This document shows positions 9,420-18,811 of a stretch of DNA of 59,943 bases, one piece after another (position 1 is the first letter of the stretch; the number at the start of each line of letters is the position of its first letter). The translations under genes and the position numbers were made by a program. The notes under the pieces were generated by a model, which made no database searches, was not told the DNA's origin, and saw only the letters and a list, made by a program, of their open reading frames with translations. The DNA lies in contig NZ_FNBG01000030.1 in NCBI RefSeq assembly GCF_900102215.1, positions 1 to 59,943 of the forward strand, written 5' to 3'. The stretch is from Fontibacillus panacisegetis. GTDB lineage: Bacteria > Bacillota > Bacilli > Paenibacillales > Paenibacillaceae.

Positions 9420-10562
9420 CTAGACTTCAATAAGAAGCTTCCTCATGATCAATCTAAAGGAATCGATCCAGCTGCCTTTCTGCTGCTCCAGAGCCAGTGA
9501 CTCCGTAGCCTTTTGATCATATATAGGAACCGATCCAATCTCCTTGCCATCCAATGAAATAGTTATTTTTCCCTTGTATCCGAAATCATCAAGTCGTGAT
9601 GTTTTCTTCAGAATAAGACGCCGCTCGATTTGTTCCGTCTCTCCTTTGGATAAGGCGTAGTTGAATTCGCTTCTCGTCACTAAACCGCTCTGTACTCGCT
9701 GTCCTTCACCTATTAGCTCAGTTAAAGGATAATTCTCGAATCCGTAATCCAAAAGCTTTGCATGGTCGTTCCAGTCATCCCCATCGTTAATAGTTACGGC
9801 AACAAGCTGCTGTCCATTTCGAGTAGCGGAGCTGACAAGACAACGCCTTGCAATTTTCGTATATCCTGTCTTTACACCATCAGCTCCCTCGTAAAATCGC
9901 AGCATTTTGTTTTTGTTATCCCATTTATAGTCCCAAGGATCATTGGGATTGGGTGCTTTTTTGGCCTTCGTTCGCACAATTTCTTTAAATACCGGATTAT
10001 GCAGCGCATATGCCGTCATTGCGGCTAAATCATTAGCAGAGGAGTAATGTCCCTTGGCATCAAGACCATGAGGGTTTTGAAAGCGAGTATGCTTTAACCC
10101 CAGCAATTCTACTGTTTCATTCATCAGAAGCACAAAACCTTCTTCTGAGCCCCCGACATGCTCTGCAATTGCTGTAGCCGCATCATTACCTGAACGAAGC
10201 ATTAATCCGTACAGCATATTTTCAAGGCTCATTTCCTCTCCAAGCTGCAGATAGATTGATGATCCTTCTTTTCGATATGCTTGATTGCTTACCTTGACGA
10301 TCTCGTTCATTTTTCCGTGCTCAATCGCAACAATTGCTGTCATTATTTTGGTCAGACTCGCAATCGGAAGCTCCTCATCTCCATGACTGCTGAACAAAAT
10401 CCGGCCCGATGTTACATCAATCAATGCCGCAGCTCGTGCATGCGTAGACGGGGGGACAATAGTTTCTTCTTTAGCTTGTACCTTTTGCATTTCTATTTGT
10501 GAAGCAAGTATCAGACTGAGTGCCATGAGGCAAAAACTGCGAATCAAAGTTGGTTTCCTCAT
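9420..10562 (-). CDS. dacB: Sporulation D-alanyl-D-alanine carboxypeptidase DacB (PBP5*)
   Basis: This is a 380-residue secreted serine peptidase (S11). A signal peptide spans about residues 1-30. The active-site SLTK motif is Ser69/Lys72, SGN is at 124-126, and KTGYT lies near residue 235. A C-terminal beta-rich domain and an amphipathic end follow. It trims cortex peptidoglycan to reduce cross-linking. The length matches B. subtilis DacB (382) and the context dacB-spmA-spmB identifies it over other carboxypeptidases. Confidence 0.93.
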   Translation of the reverse strand: MRKPTLIRSFCLMALSLILASQIEMQKVQAKEETIVPPSTHARAAALIDVTSGRILFSSHGDEELPIASLTKIMTAIVAIEHGKMNEIVKVSNQAYRKEGSSIYLQLGEEMSLENMLYGLMLRSGNDAATAIAEHVGGSEEGFVLLMNETVELLGLKHTRFQNPHGLDAKGHYSSANDLAAMTAYALHNPVFKEIVRTKAKKAPNPNDPWDYKWDNKNKMLRFYEGADGVKTGYTKIARRCLVSSATRNGQQLVAVTINDGDDWNDHAKLLDYGFENYPLTELIGEGQRVQSGLVTRSEFNYALSKGETEQIERRLILKKTSRLDDFGYKGKITISLDGKEIGSVPIYDQKATESLALEQQKGSWIDSFRLIMRKLLIEV

Positions 10563-10601
10563 TTCGATTCCCTCCGACCTTCGCTTTCGCGAACTAGTTT
10601 A

Positions 10602-10630
10602 ACTATATGCATACCCATACAAAAGTATGT
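10602..10630 (-). promoter_or_regulatory. Candidate sigma-E promoter for dacB-spmA-spmB
   Basis: On the minus strand ACATACTT (10623-10630) and CATATAGT (10602-10609) are 13 bases apart. They resemble the sigma-E elements ATATT and CATACA-T. The B. subtilis operon is sigma-E dependent, which supports the call; the match itself is imperfect. Confidence 0.4.
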
Positions 10631-10652
10631 CCAAGCCCAGGCTTATCCATTA

Positions 10653-10690
10653 AAAAAAGACCCTTTCCGATGTACAGGAAAGGATCAATT
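10653..10690 (-). terminator. Terminator after ytfJ
   Basis: GATCCTTTCC pairs with GGAAAGGGTC on the minus strand, followed by seven T residues. Confidence 0.85.
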
Positions 10691-10724
10691 GTCATCGCAG
10701 TTAAAGTGTGGGTTGAAGTCGATT

Positions 10725-11183
10725 TTACAGTTCCGGTGTTCCCCCACTGTTGTTTTTACCGCAAGATGCGATCATGTTCTCGATTCTGTCGATTACTCCA
10801 GGAACCGAATCAATCACTTTTTCCATAAGATGTGTCTGATTGTCAAGCGGTACGATATTAACCCCCTGCTTACCGACGACAAGAAAAGCGATCGGGTTTA
10901 TCGACACACCACCCCCGCTGCCTCCGCCGAACGGACGAAGTCCGCCGTTATTGGAAGCAGAATCGGAGTCAGAGCCTTGACTGGATGAATTTTTGTGTTG
11001 TCTGTCATCGACATTAAAATCGCTACCTCCAGCTGCAAAACCGAACCCGACACGACTGATGGGAAGAATGACGCTTCCGTCCGGTGTTTCAACCGCTTCC
11101 CCCACTATCGTATTGACATCGACCATATCCTTAATGTTTTCCATTGCCGTCTTCATTAGGCCTTGAATAGGATGCTCAGCCAC
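10725..11183 (-). CDS. ytfJ: Sporulation protein YtfJ (GerW family)
   Basis: This is a 152-residue protein with the GerW/YtfJ signature: a hydrophilic start, VGEAVETPDGSVILPISRV, a glycine-rich FGGGSGGG stretch and a hydrophobic VAFLVVGKQGVNIV-like end. It is a forespore protein; its clostridial relatives (GerW) affect germination. It starts at a GTG with AAAGGAGG seven to nine bases upstream, and its start overlaps the end of the upstream DUF2953 gene. The middle is rich in Ser and Asp (residues about 75-90). Confidence 0.9.
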   Translation of the reverse strand: MAEHPIQGLMKTAMENIKDMVDVNTIVGEAVETPDGSVILPISRVGFGFAAGGSDFNVDDRQHKNSSSQGSDSDSASNNGGLRPFGGGSGGGVSINPIAFLVVGKQGVNIVPLDNQTHLMEKVIDSVPGVIDRIENMIASCGKNNSGGTPEL

Positions 11184-11839
11184 TTACGGATTCCTCCTTT
11201 CACTTTTAACACGCGAACTATGAGTACCAGTCCAGCATGTATAGCATAACCGCAGCGAATTTGAGCTATGCAGTGTATCTCCGTGGTAAATAACGGCCGA
11301 CTGCCAAAGACGGGAACAACAAAAATTTTGGGTCTTTGCAGCAGGGTAACATGGTAACTTAAAAACCCGACCAGGACAGATTTGACGCCCCATAAAACTC
11401 CAGTTAACGTGGCAGTATGCGCTGCATCAGATAACGCTATATTCGTTGACCAATCCAGTTTGCGAATCGCGACTCGGTCCAGCGTGTTACGCATCCATTT
11501 TTTTAGCCCTTTCGTAGCTGAGAGTATCTCTTTGAACTCTTTAGTCCATTGATGCACTTTTTCCTGATCAATAACCTGCTCCTCATTTGAAGTATGTCCT
11601 TTGAGAATATTATCGCTTTGGCTTTTTTCTACCCACACACCTTCCTGCAAGCTCTTCAGTACAATTGCAGGCACTTCATAATGGAGAGTAACAAGCCCAT
11701 ACAACATCTTCACATCAACAATTACTGAATCATCCCAATTTTTCTTAGTTACACTTAGCCGAACCGTAATTACAGATGTCAGGAGCAAGGCGATGATAAT
11801 CAGCAACAGGAGCAGGATGCTTCCGATCCATATCCACAC
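11156..11839 (-). CDS. DUF2953 membrane protein
   Basis: I place the start at a GTG (11839) with GGAGGG seven bases upstream; a longer ATG frame from 11866 has no ribosome binding site. The 227-residue product begins with a single membrane helix (residues about 1-24). A soluble region follows that matches the DUF2953 family as I remember it (VKMLYGLVTLHYEVP). That family occurs next to ytfJ in spore formers. The function is unknown. The stop overlaps the ytfJ start, pointing to coupled expression and a possible sporulation role (inference). Confidence 0.82.
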   Translation of the reverse strand: MWIWIGSILLLLLIIIALLLTSVITVRLSVTKKNWDDSVIVDVKMLYGLVTLHYEVPAIVLKSLQEGVWVEKSQSDNILKGHTSNEEQVIDQEKVHQWTKEFKEILSATKGLKKWMRNTLDRVAIRKLDWSTNIALSDAAHTATLTGVLWGVKSVLVGFLSYHVTLLQRPKIFVVPVFGSRPLFTTEIHCIAQIRCGYAIHAGLVLIVRVLKVKGGIRKWLSILFKA

Positions 11840-11936
11840 CGGCAAGCCCTCCATTGCCATTGTCATTTAACAACATTCTTTTATTATGTCTATAGGCTCA
11901 GAAAACATTCCAGCTTTGGCATCGATAACTAATAAA

Positions 11937-11985
11937 AGAGGGGTGTCACCATGCGGATAAAAATCCACTTATGGGACACCCCCCT
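11937..11985 (-). terminator. Terminator after scpB
   Basis: On the minus strand GGGGTGTC pairs with GACACCCC around a long inner hairpin, followed by TCTTTTATT. Confidence 0.75.
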
Positions 11986-12023
11986 TGCTTAGAAGCCTAT
12001 GCTATCTAAAGCAAAGCAAACAA

Positions 12024-12680
12024 TTATTCTTCACTTGATAACAATACCGGATCAGAATCTACATTCGACTCAATTGCCTCACTATCCACATCATCAAACG
12101 TCAATTGCTGCTCCTCGAGCTTTTGAAATAAGAGCTGTGTCTCCTCTTCAAGCTGCTCCGAGCTTTCAAAATCCGCGAGGTCTGGTAGATCCTTAAGACT
12201 GGCGAGAGCAAAATAATCAAGAAAGGCTTTCGTTGTTCCGTACAAAATCGGACGCCCAATCGCCTCAGCTCGTCCCACTTCCTCGATCAAATCTTTGTTA
12301 ACGAGAGTATGAATCGCTCTTTCGGACTTGACTCCGCGGATTTCTTCCACTTCAATCCGTGTAATCGGCTGACGATAAGCTACGATAGAAAGTGTCTCTA
12401 ATGCGGCTTGAGATAAGGACGAGCGAGTAGGTGAATACGCCAATTTCTCAAAGTAAGGAGCATGCTGCGGCAGCGTAGTTAGTTGATAACTTCCCGCAAT
12501 CTGCACGATTTGAAGTCCACGCCCCTCCCTTTCAAAAGAATTCTTCATATCTTGAAGCGCATCGAGAATCAAATCCTGACGTTGTTCCGTCACTTCTACT
12601 AGTTGTTTTACGCTGATTCCTTCTTCACCCGCCAGAAATAATAATCCCTCAATAATCGATTTCAAGTCCTGAAAATTCAT
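12024..12680 (-). CDS. scpB: Segregation and condensation protein ScpB
   Basis: This 218-residue kleisin-associated protein has two winged-helix domains (AALETLSIVAYRQPITRIEVEEIRG block at about 85-110). The tail is acidic. It forms the SMC-ScpA-ScpB condensin. The chosen ATG at 12680 has AAGGA upstream and overlaps the end of scpA by 32 bases. The longer frame would run far into scpA without a ribosome binding site. Confidence 0.93.
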   Translation of the reverse strand: MNFQDLKSIIEGLLFLAGEEGISVKQLVEVTEQRQDLILDALQDMKNSFEREGRGLQIVQIAGSYQLTTLPQHAPYFEKLAYSPTRSSLSQAALETLSIVAYRQPITRIEVEEIRGVKSERAIHTLVNKDLIEEVGRAEAIGRPILYGTTKAFLDYFALASLKDLPDLADFESSEQLEEETQLLFQKLEEQQLTFDDVDSEAIESNVDSDPVLLSSEE

Positions 12681-13446
12681 TGACCGTTCCTTCCCCTCTC
12701 CACTCCATAACGATGTCATCAAACAGCTTGTTCTGATAACATACAATTTGTTTCATCTTCATGAGCTCCAATATCGCCAAAAAGGTAACTACGATCTCAT
12801 GACGGTACATTTCTTCGTGCAACAGCTTAGAAAAAAGCAATCTTCCACCTTTTCCTGCGCTCTCAAGCGCGGATACTACTTCCCTAATCCGATCCTTGAC
12901 CGATATTTCATCCCGGTGAATACGGGCTACTACATTGCGTTTTACCGCTTTTCTTAGCGCCTTCTGAAACACCGCGATCAAATCTGCAGCGTGAAGTCCT
13001 TTTACCGGATTTTCCACTACCTCTGGCAAAAATGGAGTCAAGTCCTCAGGCTCTTTAGAAAAAATAAGACTTCTTTCCCACTCGCGTTCATGCAAATGCT
13101 CGGCAATTCCTTTATATTTACGATACTCAATCAGTTTACGAATCAGTTCGTCTCTTGGATCTTCTTCGTCATCCATTAAATATTCGAAATCGTCATCAAA
13201 TTCAATGACAGGCGGTTTAGGAAGCAGTTGCTTGCTCTTAATAGACAACAAAGTAGCTGCCATAACAAGAAATTCGCTAGTCACTTCCAGCTCCAGTTCT
13301 TTCATATTATGCAAATATTCCAGATACTGATCTGTTATTTCACTAATGGAGATGTCCTGAATGTCAATCTCGGATTTATCGATCAGGTGCAAGAGCAAAT
13401 CCAGCGGGCCCTCGAACGTCTCCAGCTTATAAAGTACAGTCGTCAA
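12649..13446 (-). CDS. scpA: Segregation and condensation protein ScpA
   Basis: This 265-residue kleisin subunit of SMC condensin has the N-terminal signature YKLETFEGPLDLLLHLIDK and a C-terminal winged helix. The start is a TTG at 13446 preceded by GGTGGAGGA six bases away; a longer ATG frame from 13473 would contain that ribosome binding site. It is coupled to scpB by overlap. Confidence 0.93.
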   Translation of the reverse strand: MTTVLYKLETFEGPLDLLLHLIDKSEIDIQDISISEITDQYLEYLHNMKELELEVTSEFLVMAATLLSIKSKQLLPKPPVIEFDDDFEYLMDDEEDPRDELIRKLIEYRKYKGIAEHLHEREWERSLIFSKEPEDLTPFLPEVVENPVKGLHAADLIAVFQKALRKAVKRNVVARIHRDEISVKDRIREVVSALESAGKGGRLLFSKLLHEEMYRHEIVVTFLAILELMKMKQIVCYQNKLFDDIVMEWRGEGTVNEFSGLEIDY

Positions 13447-13495
13447 TGAATATCCTCCACCCATACATTGCATATGGCCTATTGGCCCACAACGT

Positions 13496-13537
13496 AAAAA
13501 AATGCAGTACCCTAAAAATAAGGGTACTACATTAAAT
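13496..13537 (-). terminator. Terminator of the rib operon
   Basis: TAGTACCCTTA pairs with TAGGGTACT(G)CA on the minus strand, followed by seven T residues, directly after ribH. Confidence 0.88.
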
Positions 13538-13542
13538 AAGCA

Positions 13543-14010
13543 CTATTTTAGCTGATTCGTCAAGTTCGCCATTTCAATTGCTGCCATCGCAGAGTCCCAG
13601 CCCTTGTTTCCGGCTTTAGTTCCGGCGCGTTCAATGGCTTGCTCAATATTTTCAGTCGTTACCACGCCAAAAATCGTTGGTACTCCTGTTTTTAGACCGA
13701 CTGCTGCTACACCTTTTGCAACCTCGTTGCAAACGTAATCGTAATGGGTGGTTGATCCGCGAATAACAGTTCCAAGCGTAATTACTGCATCGTATTTGCC
13801 GCTCTCTGCCAATTTTTGGGCAGCAAACGGGATTTCAAAAGCTCCTGGAACCCAAGCCACGCTAACTTCCTCATCTTTAACGCCATGACGTTTCAATGCA
13901 TCAAGCGCTCCGCTGAGCAGCTTGCTCGTAATAAATTCGTTAAATCTTCCAACTACGATACCATATTTTAGACCTTCCGATACGAGATTTCCTTCAAATA
14001 CATTTAACAT
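13543..14010 (-). CDS. ribH: 6,7-dimethyl-8-ribityllumazine synthase RibH
   Basis: This is a 155-residue lumazine synthase. It condenses 5-amino-6-ribitylamino-uracil with dihydroxybutanone phosphate. It shows [34 protein letters not shown] (catalytic His in TTHYD) and GVVTTEN. It is the last gene of the rib operon; the ribT of B. subtilis is absent. Confidence 0.96.
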   Translation of the reverse strand: MLNVFEGNLVSEGLKYGIVVGRFNEFITSKLLSGALDALKRHGVKDEEVSVAWVPGAFEIPFAAQKLAESGKYDAVITLGTVIRGSTTHYDYVCNEVAKGVAAVGLKTGVPTIFGVVTTENIEQAIERAGTKAGNKGWDSAMAAIEMANLTNQLK

Positions 14011-14039
14011 AATGATCCTCTCCTCATCAATTATCGAAT

Positions 14040-15272
14040 TTATTTAATTTCATCCTGCTCTAAATCATCAAACTTCAGCAAATGCCCTAATTTGGCTTGC
14101 TTGGTATGCAAATAGTTGGTGTTGTCTGCATTTTCCTTCATTTGAATGGGTACGCGTTCAACAACTTCCAGCCCGTATCCTTCCAGGCCTTTGATTTTAC
14201 GCGGATTGTTGGTCATAAGACGGATTTGGCGCACTCCAAGATCCTTCAAAATTTGAGCGCCAATCCCATAGTCCCGTAGATCTGCAGGAAAACCCAGCTT
14301 CAGGTTCGCATCCACTGTATCCAACCCCTGCTCTTGCAGCTTATATGCTTTTAGCTTGTTAATCAGGCCGATTCCACGACCTTCTTGACGCATGTACAGC
14401 AGTACCCCTGAGCCTGCCTCTTCGATTTGACGCAGAGCCGCTTCAAATTGTGGTCCGCAATCACAACGATGTGAATGGAACACATCCCCGGTCAAACATT
14501 CCGAGTGCACACGAACGAGTACTGGGTCATCGCCGTTAATATCGCCTTTTACCAGAGCAACATGCTCCTTGGAATCTACATCATTCGTGTAAGCAATCGC
14601 ACGAAACTCGCCATAATCTGTTGGCATCCGCACCTCTACCTCACGATGCACAAGCTCCTCTTTTTCATTCCGGTAATGTATTAAATCTTTAATTGTAATC
14701 AGCTTGAGATCATGTATTTTGGCAATTTCCGCAAGATCAGGTAGTCTTGCCATCGTGCCGTCTTCCTTGATGACTTCACAGATGACTCCAGCCGGATAAG
14801 AACCACATAATCGAGCCAGATCAACTGCAGCCTCTGTATGGCCTGCCCGTCTCAGAACCCCGCCCTTCTTGGCAATAAGGGGAAACATATGTCCAGGACG
14901 ACGGAAATCACTTGGTTTTGCCGCAGGGTCCATAATCCCACGGATTGTTAAGGAACGTTCAGATGCAGAAATCCCGGTCGTTGTCGAATGATAATCAATG
15001 GACACCGTAAATGCTGTTCCATGATTATCTGTATTGTGAGAAACCATTGGCTGGAATTCAAGCTCTTCCGCACGCTCCCTCGTCATTGGCAAGCAAACTA
15101 ATCCTCTTCCGTGTGTAATCATAAAATTAATGACTTCCGGCGTAGCTTTTTCTGCGAGAGCGATGAAGTCGCCTTCATTCTCACGGTCTTCATCATCTAC
15201 AACGATGACAACCTTGCCTCGCATCAAATCATAAATGGCATCCTCTACTCGATCCAATTTTATTTCGCTCAT
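14040..15272 (-). CDS. ribA: Bifunctional DHBP synthase / GTP cyclohydrolase II RibBA
   Basis: This is a 410-residue fusion. The N-terminal half (about 1-205) is 3,4-dihydroxy-2-butanone-4-phosphate synthase ([31 protein letters not shown]). The C-terminal half is GTP cyclohydrolase II with zinc ligands Cys259, Cys270 and Cys272 ([17 protein letters not shown]) and RQEGRGIGL. It supplies both precursors for riboflavin. It lies between ribE and ribH as in B. subtilis. Confidence 0.96.
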   Translation of the reverse strand: MSEIKLDRVEDAIYDLMRGKVVIVVDDEDRENEGDFIALAEKATPEVINFMITHGRGLVCLPMTRERAEELEFQPMVSHNTDNHGTAFTVSIDYHSTTTGISASERSLTIRGIMDPAAKPSDFRRPGHMFPLIAKKGGVLRRAGHTEAAVDLARLCGSYPAGVICEVIKEDGTMARLPDLAEIAKIHDLKLITIKDLIHYRNEKEELVHREVEVRMPTDYGEFRAIAYTNDVDSKEHVALVKGDINGDDPVLVRVHSECLTGDVFHSHRCDCGPQFEAALRQIEEAGSGVLLYMRQEGRGIGLINKLKAYKLQEQGLDTVDANLKLGFPADLRDYGIGAQILKDLGVRQIRLMTNNPRKIKGLEGYGLEVVERVPIQMKENADNTNYLHTKQAKLGHLLKFDDLEQDEIK

Positions 15273-15332
15273 TTTTTTAACCTCCTACTCATTCCGGAGC
15301 TGCATCAATCGTATCTCTGTTCCAATATCCAA

Positions 15333-16016
15333 TCACATAAAACCATGCTGTGACAAAAAAGGAATATCAATGGTCTCCCCTTCGGCATCACCCTGCTCAT
15401 TACTGTCAGAAACTGGTGAAGCGCCAGCGAACTTTAACAGGTGCTCGACATATTTGCCTATAACATCACCTTCAAGATTCACCGTATCACCAGAGTGCTT
15501 GTAAGCGAGAATCGTCTCGGCTAATGTGTGTGGAATGATCGATATTGAAAAACGCCCCTGAGACACTTGTGTTACCGTCAAACTAATTCCATCAATCGTT
15601 ATGGAGCCCTTTGGAATGATATATTTTAACAATGCTGAATTTGCAGGCTCAATTTCATACACGACTGCATTCTGGTCCTGCTTCTTACCTATAATTTTGC
15701 CCGTACCATCGATATGGCCTTGTACAATATGTCCTCCAAACCTTCCACCTGCCAGCATCGCTCGCTCCAAATTCACTTTACTTCCAGGCTTTAAGTCCTT
15801 TAAGTTAGTGTTTCGAAAGGTTTGCGGCATGACATCAACGGCAAAAGAAGTATTGTCAAAAGAAGTAGCCGTCAGGCATACTCCATTTACTGCGATGCTA
15901 TCACCGAGCTTGATTCCGTCTGTGACTACTTTAGCCGAAATATGAAGCACCATCGCTTCTCCCTTACGGCTAATCGATTTCATTGTCCCGATTTCTTCCA
16001 CAAGTCCGGTAAACAT
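15333..16016 (-). CDS. ribE: Riboflavin synthase alpha chain RibE
   Basis: This is a 227-residue protein with two similar barrel domains: MFTGLVEEIG and VNGVCLT in the first, VQGHIDG, IDGISLTV and IIPHTL in the second. It dismutates two lumazines to riboflavin. About 25 acidic residues at the C-terminus (from about 203) extend beyond the usual end. It lies between ribD and ribBA. Confidence 0.96.
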   Translation of the reverse strand: MFTGLVEEIGTMKSISRKGEAMVLHISAKVVTDGIKLGDSIAVNGVCLTATSFDNTSFAVDVMPQTFRNTNLKDLKPGSKVNLERAMLAGGRFGGHIVQGHIDGTGKIIGKKQDQNAVVYEIEPANSALLKYIIPKGSITIDGISLTVTQVSQGRFSISIIPHTLAETILAYKHSGDTVNLEGDVIGKYVEHLLKFAGASPVSDSNEQGDAEGETIDIPFLSQHGFM

Positions 16017-16066
16017 AGACTTCCCTCCTTGTCTGCCAGGCTAATCCTTATCTTAATTTCCTAGTC

Positions 16067-17170
16067 TCAAGCGGAATAGATCGGTTTACCCGAGACACAG
16101 ATGTTGTCGCCAATCTGTTCAACAACAAGATTCTGTAACGTAATTGCATCCTTCATTAGTTCATATCCTTCGAACATAAAGCTTCCCGGGGCATCCAGCC
16201 CTCCGATCAGCTTAGGAGCCAGGAACAATACAATTTCATCTGCCAGTGCATTCTGAAGGATCGCCCCGTTCATGCGGCCGCCGCCTTCCACCAGAATTGA
16301 TGAAATGCCGAGTTCACCTAGCTTCTTCATAGCCTGCTGCAAATCAACTTCAGGACCGTCTCCACAGAAGACAATCTGAATTCCACGCTCTTGCAATGCA
16401 GCTGCCCTGGATTCATTTGCCTTAGTCGTCGTAAGCAGGATGGTTTGTGCCAGTCCATCGGTCAATACATTGCTATCATCGGGAATTCGCAAGCTGGAAT
16501 CAACCACGATCCGAACAGGTGATATTCCTGGAACCGCAAGTCTTGTCGTAAGCTGAGGATCATCCGCAACGATTGTGCCGACGCCAACCATAATACCTTG
16601 ATGCCGATGACGCATCGAATGTACGATTTCTCTTGCAGACTCATTCGAAATCCATTTACTGTCTCCGCTTTTTGAGGCAATCTTGCCATCAAGAGTGCTT
16701 GCGGTTTTGATGGTGATATACGGAAGGCCAGTCGTAATGTACTTAATAAATTTTTTGTTAAGCTGCAATGCTCGTTCTCTGAGAACTCCTACCGCAACCT
16801 CTATACCGCTATTGCGAAGCATTTCAATTCCTCGCCCAGCAACCTGAGGATTGGGATCTTCACACGCAACCACAACTCTTGCTACCTTCTCATTGATGAG
16901 ACGCTCGGAGCAGGGTGGGGTAATTCCGTAGTGGCTGCACGGCTCCAGCGATACATACACCGTACTTCCTTCAGCGCGTGATCCTGCCATGTTAAGAGCA
17001 TGAACCTCTGCATGGGGTGTTCCCCTCTTCAAATGTGTCCCTACGCCTACAAGCTCACCATCCTTGACTACAACAGCACCGACTACCGGATTAATTCCGG
17101 TCTGTCCTTGTGCCCGCTCCGCCATGTCGAGCGCAAGCCCCATGTAATACTCATCATTGATGTTGTTCAT
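16067..17170 (-). CDS. ribD: Riboflavin biosynthesis deaminase/reductase RibD
   Basis: This is a 367-residue bifunctional enzyme. The N-terminal deaminase has zinc ligands and catalytic residues HAEVHAL (His53, Glu55), PCSHYGITPPC (Cys78, Cys87). The C-terminal pyrimidine reductase carries SNESAREIVHSMRH and ILVEGGGRMNGA. The ATG at 17170 has GGGAG about 10 bases upstream; the TTG at 17197 lacks one. It is the first gene of the operon behind the FMN riboswitch. Confidence 0.95.
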   Translation of the reverse strand: MNNINDEYYMGLALDMAERAQGQTGINPVVGAVVVKDGELVGVGTHLKRGTPHAEVHALNMAGSRAEGSTVYVSLEPCSHYGITPPCSERLINEKVARVVVACEDPNPQVAGRGIEMLRNSGIEVAVGVLRERALQLNKKFIKYITTGLPYITIKTASTLDGKIASKSGDSKWISNESAREIVHSMRHRHQGIMVGVGTIVADDPQLTTRLAVPGISPVRIVVDSSLRIPDDSNVLTDGLAQTILLTTTKANESRAAALQERGIQIVFCGDGPEVDLQQAMKKLGELGISSILVEGGGRMNGAILQNALADEIVLFLAPKLIGGLDAPGSFMFEGYELMKDAITLQNLVVEQIGDNICVSGKPIYSA

Positions 17171-17213
17171 GCCGCAATCTCTCCCTTTACAAACCAATAC
17201 AGCTAAAATTAAT

Positions 17214-17252
17214 AAAACAAAAATAACCCTACCTTTATTCCTTGGCAGGGTT
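17214..17252 (-). terminator. ribD: Attenuator terminator of the rib leader
   Basis: AACCCTGCC pairs with GGTAGGGTT on the minus strand, followed by ATTTTTGTTTTATT. It lies between the riboswitch and ribD, where an FMN-controlled terminator is expected. Confidence 0.85.
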
Positions 17253-17398
17253 GATCTCTATGAGAGTTGTCGTACGCAAATAAAGTGAGCCTAGCTTCCC
17301 AAGTTACCAATAGAACTTCATATGTGAAATTTGGAACTTGAAAAATATACTCTATCATGAAGCACACTCGTACAAGAAACGTCGTGTGCTCTGCGCTC

Positions 17399-17586
17399 TC
17401 CTTCTCCCATCCAGACTTTACTGTCGGTCCCGGAATCACACCGGCTCAGCCATATGCTTAATATATGCCGCATACGGGTCACGGACTTATGCTTGCCTTG
17501 AGCTGCAGAATTACTTAATTGCTTCATGGCTCAGGCTCGCCATCACCGTCGGTAGGGAATTTCACCCAACCCCGAAGGATAACTAA
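17399..17586 (-). promoter_or_regulatory. FMN riboswitch (RFN element)
   Basis: On the minus strand the leader contains the conserved RFN blocks GGTGAAATTCCC, TACCGACGGTGATGGCGAG, GCCCGTGACCCG-like, GGTGTGATTCCGGGACC and GACAGTAAAGTCTGGATG, closing with GGGAGAAGG. Binding of FMN should favour the terminator at 17214-17252 and shut off ribDE(BA)H. Confidence 0.96.
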
Positions 17587-17624
17587 TATGCTGTTGTCCA
17601 TTCATTACTTTGCTTACAAACCGA

Positions 17625-17653
17625 ATGTTAACACTATTAATCCTAAAAATCAA
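17625..17653 (-). promoter_or_regulatory. Candidate rib operon promoter
   Basis: On the minus strand TTGATT (17648-17653) and TAACAT (17625-17630) are 17 bases apart, about 40 bases before the riboswitch. Confidence 0.5.
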
Positions 17654-17728
17654 GGTGGATACTTATATTATCAATTTTCCCGGATTGATTTACCACGATT
17701 TCCATTGTGAAGAAGTAAACCTTATGAA

Positions 17729-17758
17729 GAATAAATGCGCTAAGAAATTGGAATTTTA
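17729..17758 (+). promoter_or_regulatory. Weak sigma-G-like promoter before tlp
   Basis: GAATA (17729-17733) and AATTTTA (17752-17758) are 18 bases apart, close to the forespore sigma-G pattern. The -10 lacks the usual leading C. tlp is a forespore gene in Bacillus, which is the main reason for listing it. Confidence 0.3.
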
Positions 17759-17796
17759 ACAGAGACGTCCTAAACACCATACCAGGAGGGATTTAA

Positions 17797-18021
17797 GTGG
17801 CAAAACCAGATGACCGCTCAGATAATGTAGAAAAACTGCAGGAAAGTGTACAAAATACAATTGAAAACTTTCGTGAAGCTCAAGATTACTTAAGCGAGCA
17901 TGCGGACGAAATTACAGGTGATGAAAAACAACAAATCGAAAGTAAAAACGCCAAACGATTAAGAAGTATTGAAGGTCAACGTGCAGAAATAAAGGATGAG
18001 GCTAATCACTCTAATCAATAG
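17797..18021 (+). CDS. tlp: Small acid-soluble spore protein Tlp
   Basis: This 74-residue hydrophilic protein matches the Tlp family along its whole length (KPDDRSDNVEKLQ, NTIENFREA, IESKNAKRLRSIEGQR-EIKDE). Tlp proteins are made in the forespore; their exact role is unclear. The GTG start has AGGAGGG seven bases upstream. It is the only plus-strand gene in the first 32 kb. Confidence 0.93.
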   Translation: MAKPDDRSDNVEKLQESVQNTIENFREAQDYLSEHADEITGDEKQQIESKNAKRLRSIEGQRAEIKDEANHSNQ

Positions 18022-18120
18022 GTGTTGAGGAAGAAGAGGCGGTGTAGGAGATGTTCTATGCATCGCCCCCCTCAAACCCATGTATTTACCATAATAATTT
18101 CGAGTGTATCAGTCAAAAGA

Positions 18121-18190
18121 AAAACCACCTCTTCGTATGAAAGTGATCAATTAAAGCTTCACTTTATCCAACGAAAAGGTGGTTTATTAT
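18121..18190. terminator. Bidirectional terminator between tlp and ppiB
   Basis: AAACCACCT pairs with AGGTGGTTT, with an inner helix AAAGTGA/TCACTTT. T-rich sequence follows on both strands, serving the convergent tlp and ppiB genes. Confidence 0.85.
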
Positions 18191-18214
18191 TTTACAAATT
18201 CTGTTTTTGAGTTC

Positions 18215-18652
18215 CTATTCTTCGTCCCAAACAGATACTTCTTTCATTTTGTCGCCAGGGCGAACTTGATCGATCAATTCCATGCCAGTGGTTACTTTAC
18301 CAAATACAGTATGCACACCATTCAAATGTGGTTGTGGCTCGTATACGATAAAGAATTGGCTGCCGCCAGTATCTTTACCTGCATGAGCCATTGAAAGCAC
18401 ACCACGTTCGTGTTTTGTAGTATTTGTTGCGGTTTCACATTTGATGGAGTAACCTGGACCACCAGTACCAGTTCCATTTGGGCAGCCACCTTGAGCAACG
18501 AAACCAGGAATTACACGGTGGAAACTAAGTCCGTTATAAAATCCTTCGTTCGCTAATTTTTCAAAGTTTGCTACTGTACCTGGGGCTTCTTCAGGCAGAA
18601 ATTGAATTTCAACCTCTCCGCCTTTTTCCAATACGATTTTACCCTTTTTCAT
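18215..18652 (-). CDS. ppiB: Peptidyl-prolyl cis-trans isomerase PpiB (cyclophilin)
   Basis: This is a 145-residue cytoplasmic cyclophilin. It shows [13 protein letters not shown] (catalytic Arg), GSQFFI (about residues 96-101) and HTVFGKV. It catalyses proline isomerisation in folding proteins. AAAGGAAG precedes the ATG. Confidence 0.95.
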   Translation of the reverse strand: MKKGKIVLEKGGEVEIQFLPEEAPGTVANFEKLANEGFYNGLSFHRVIPGFVAQGGCPNGTGTGGPGYSIKCETATNTTKHERGVLSMAHAGKDTGGSQFFIVYEPQPHLNGVHTVFGKVTTGMELIDQVRPGDKMKEVSVWDEE

Positions 18653-18738
18653 ATACTAACACTTCCTTTTCTTCTTATAAGGTTGTTCAATAAAATCAAC
18701 AGACTTCTTACAGTTTACTATGAAATTACGTCAGGAGC

Positions 18739-18799
18739 AAAAAAACAGCGCCAAAGATATCAAGCCCGCTAATTCAAGGCCTGCTCGTTCGGCGCTGAT
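18739..18799 (-). terminator. Terminator after lysA
   Basis: CAGCGCC pairs with GGCGCTG on the minus strand around a long loop, followed by seven T residues. Confidence 0.8.
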
Positions 18800-18811
18800 T
18801 CCTAAATAATT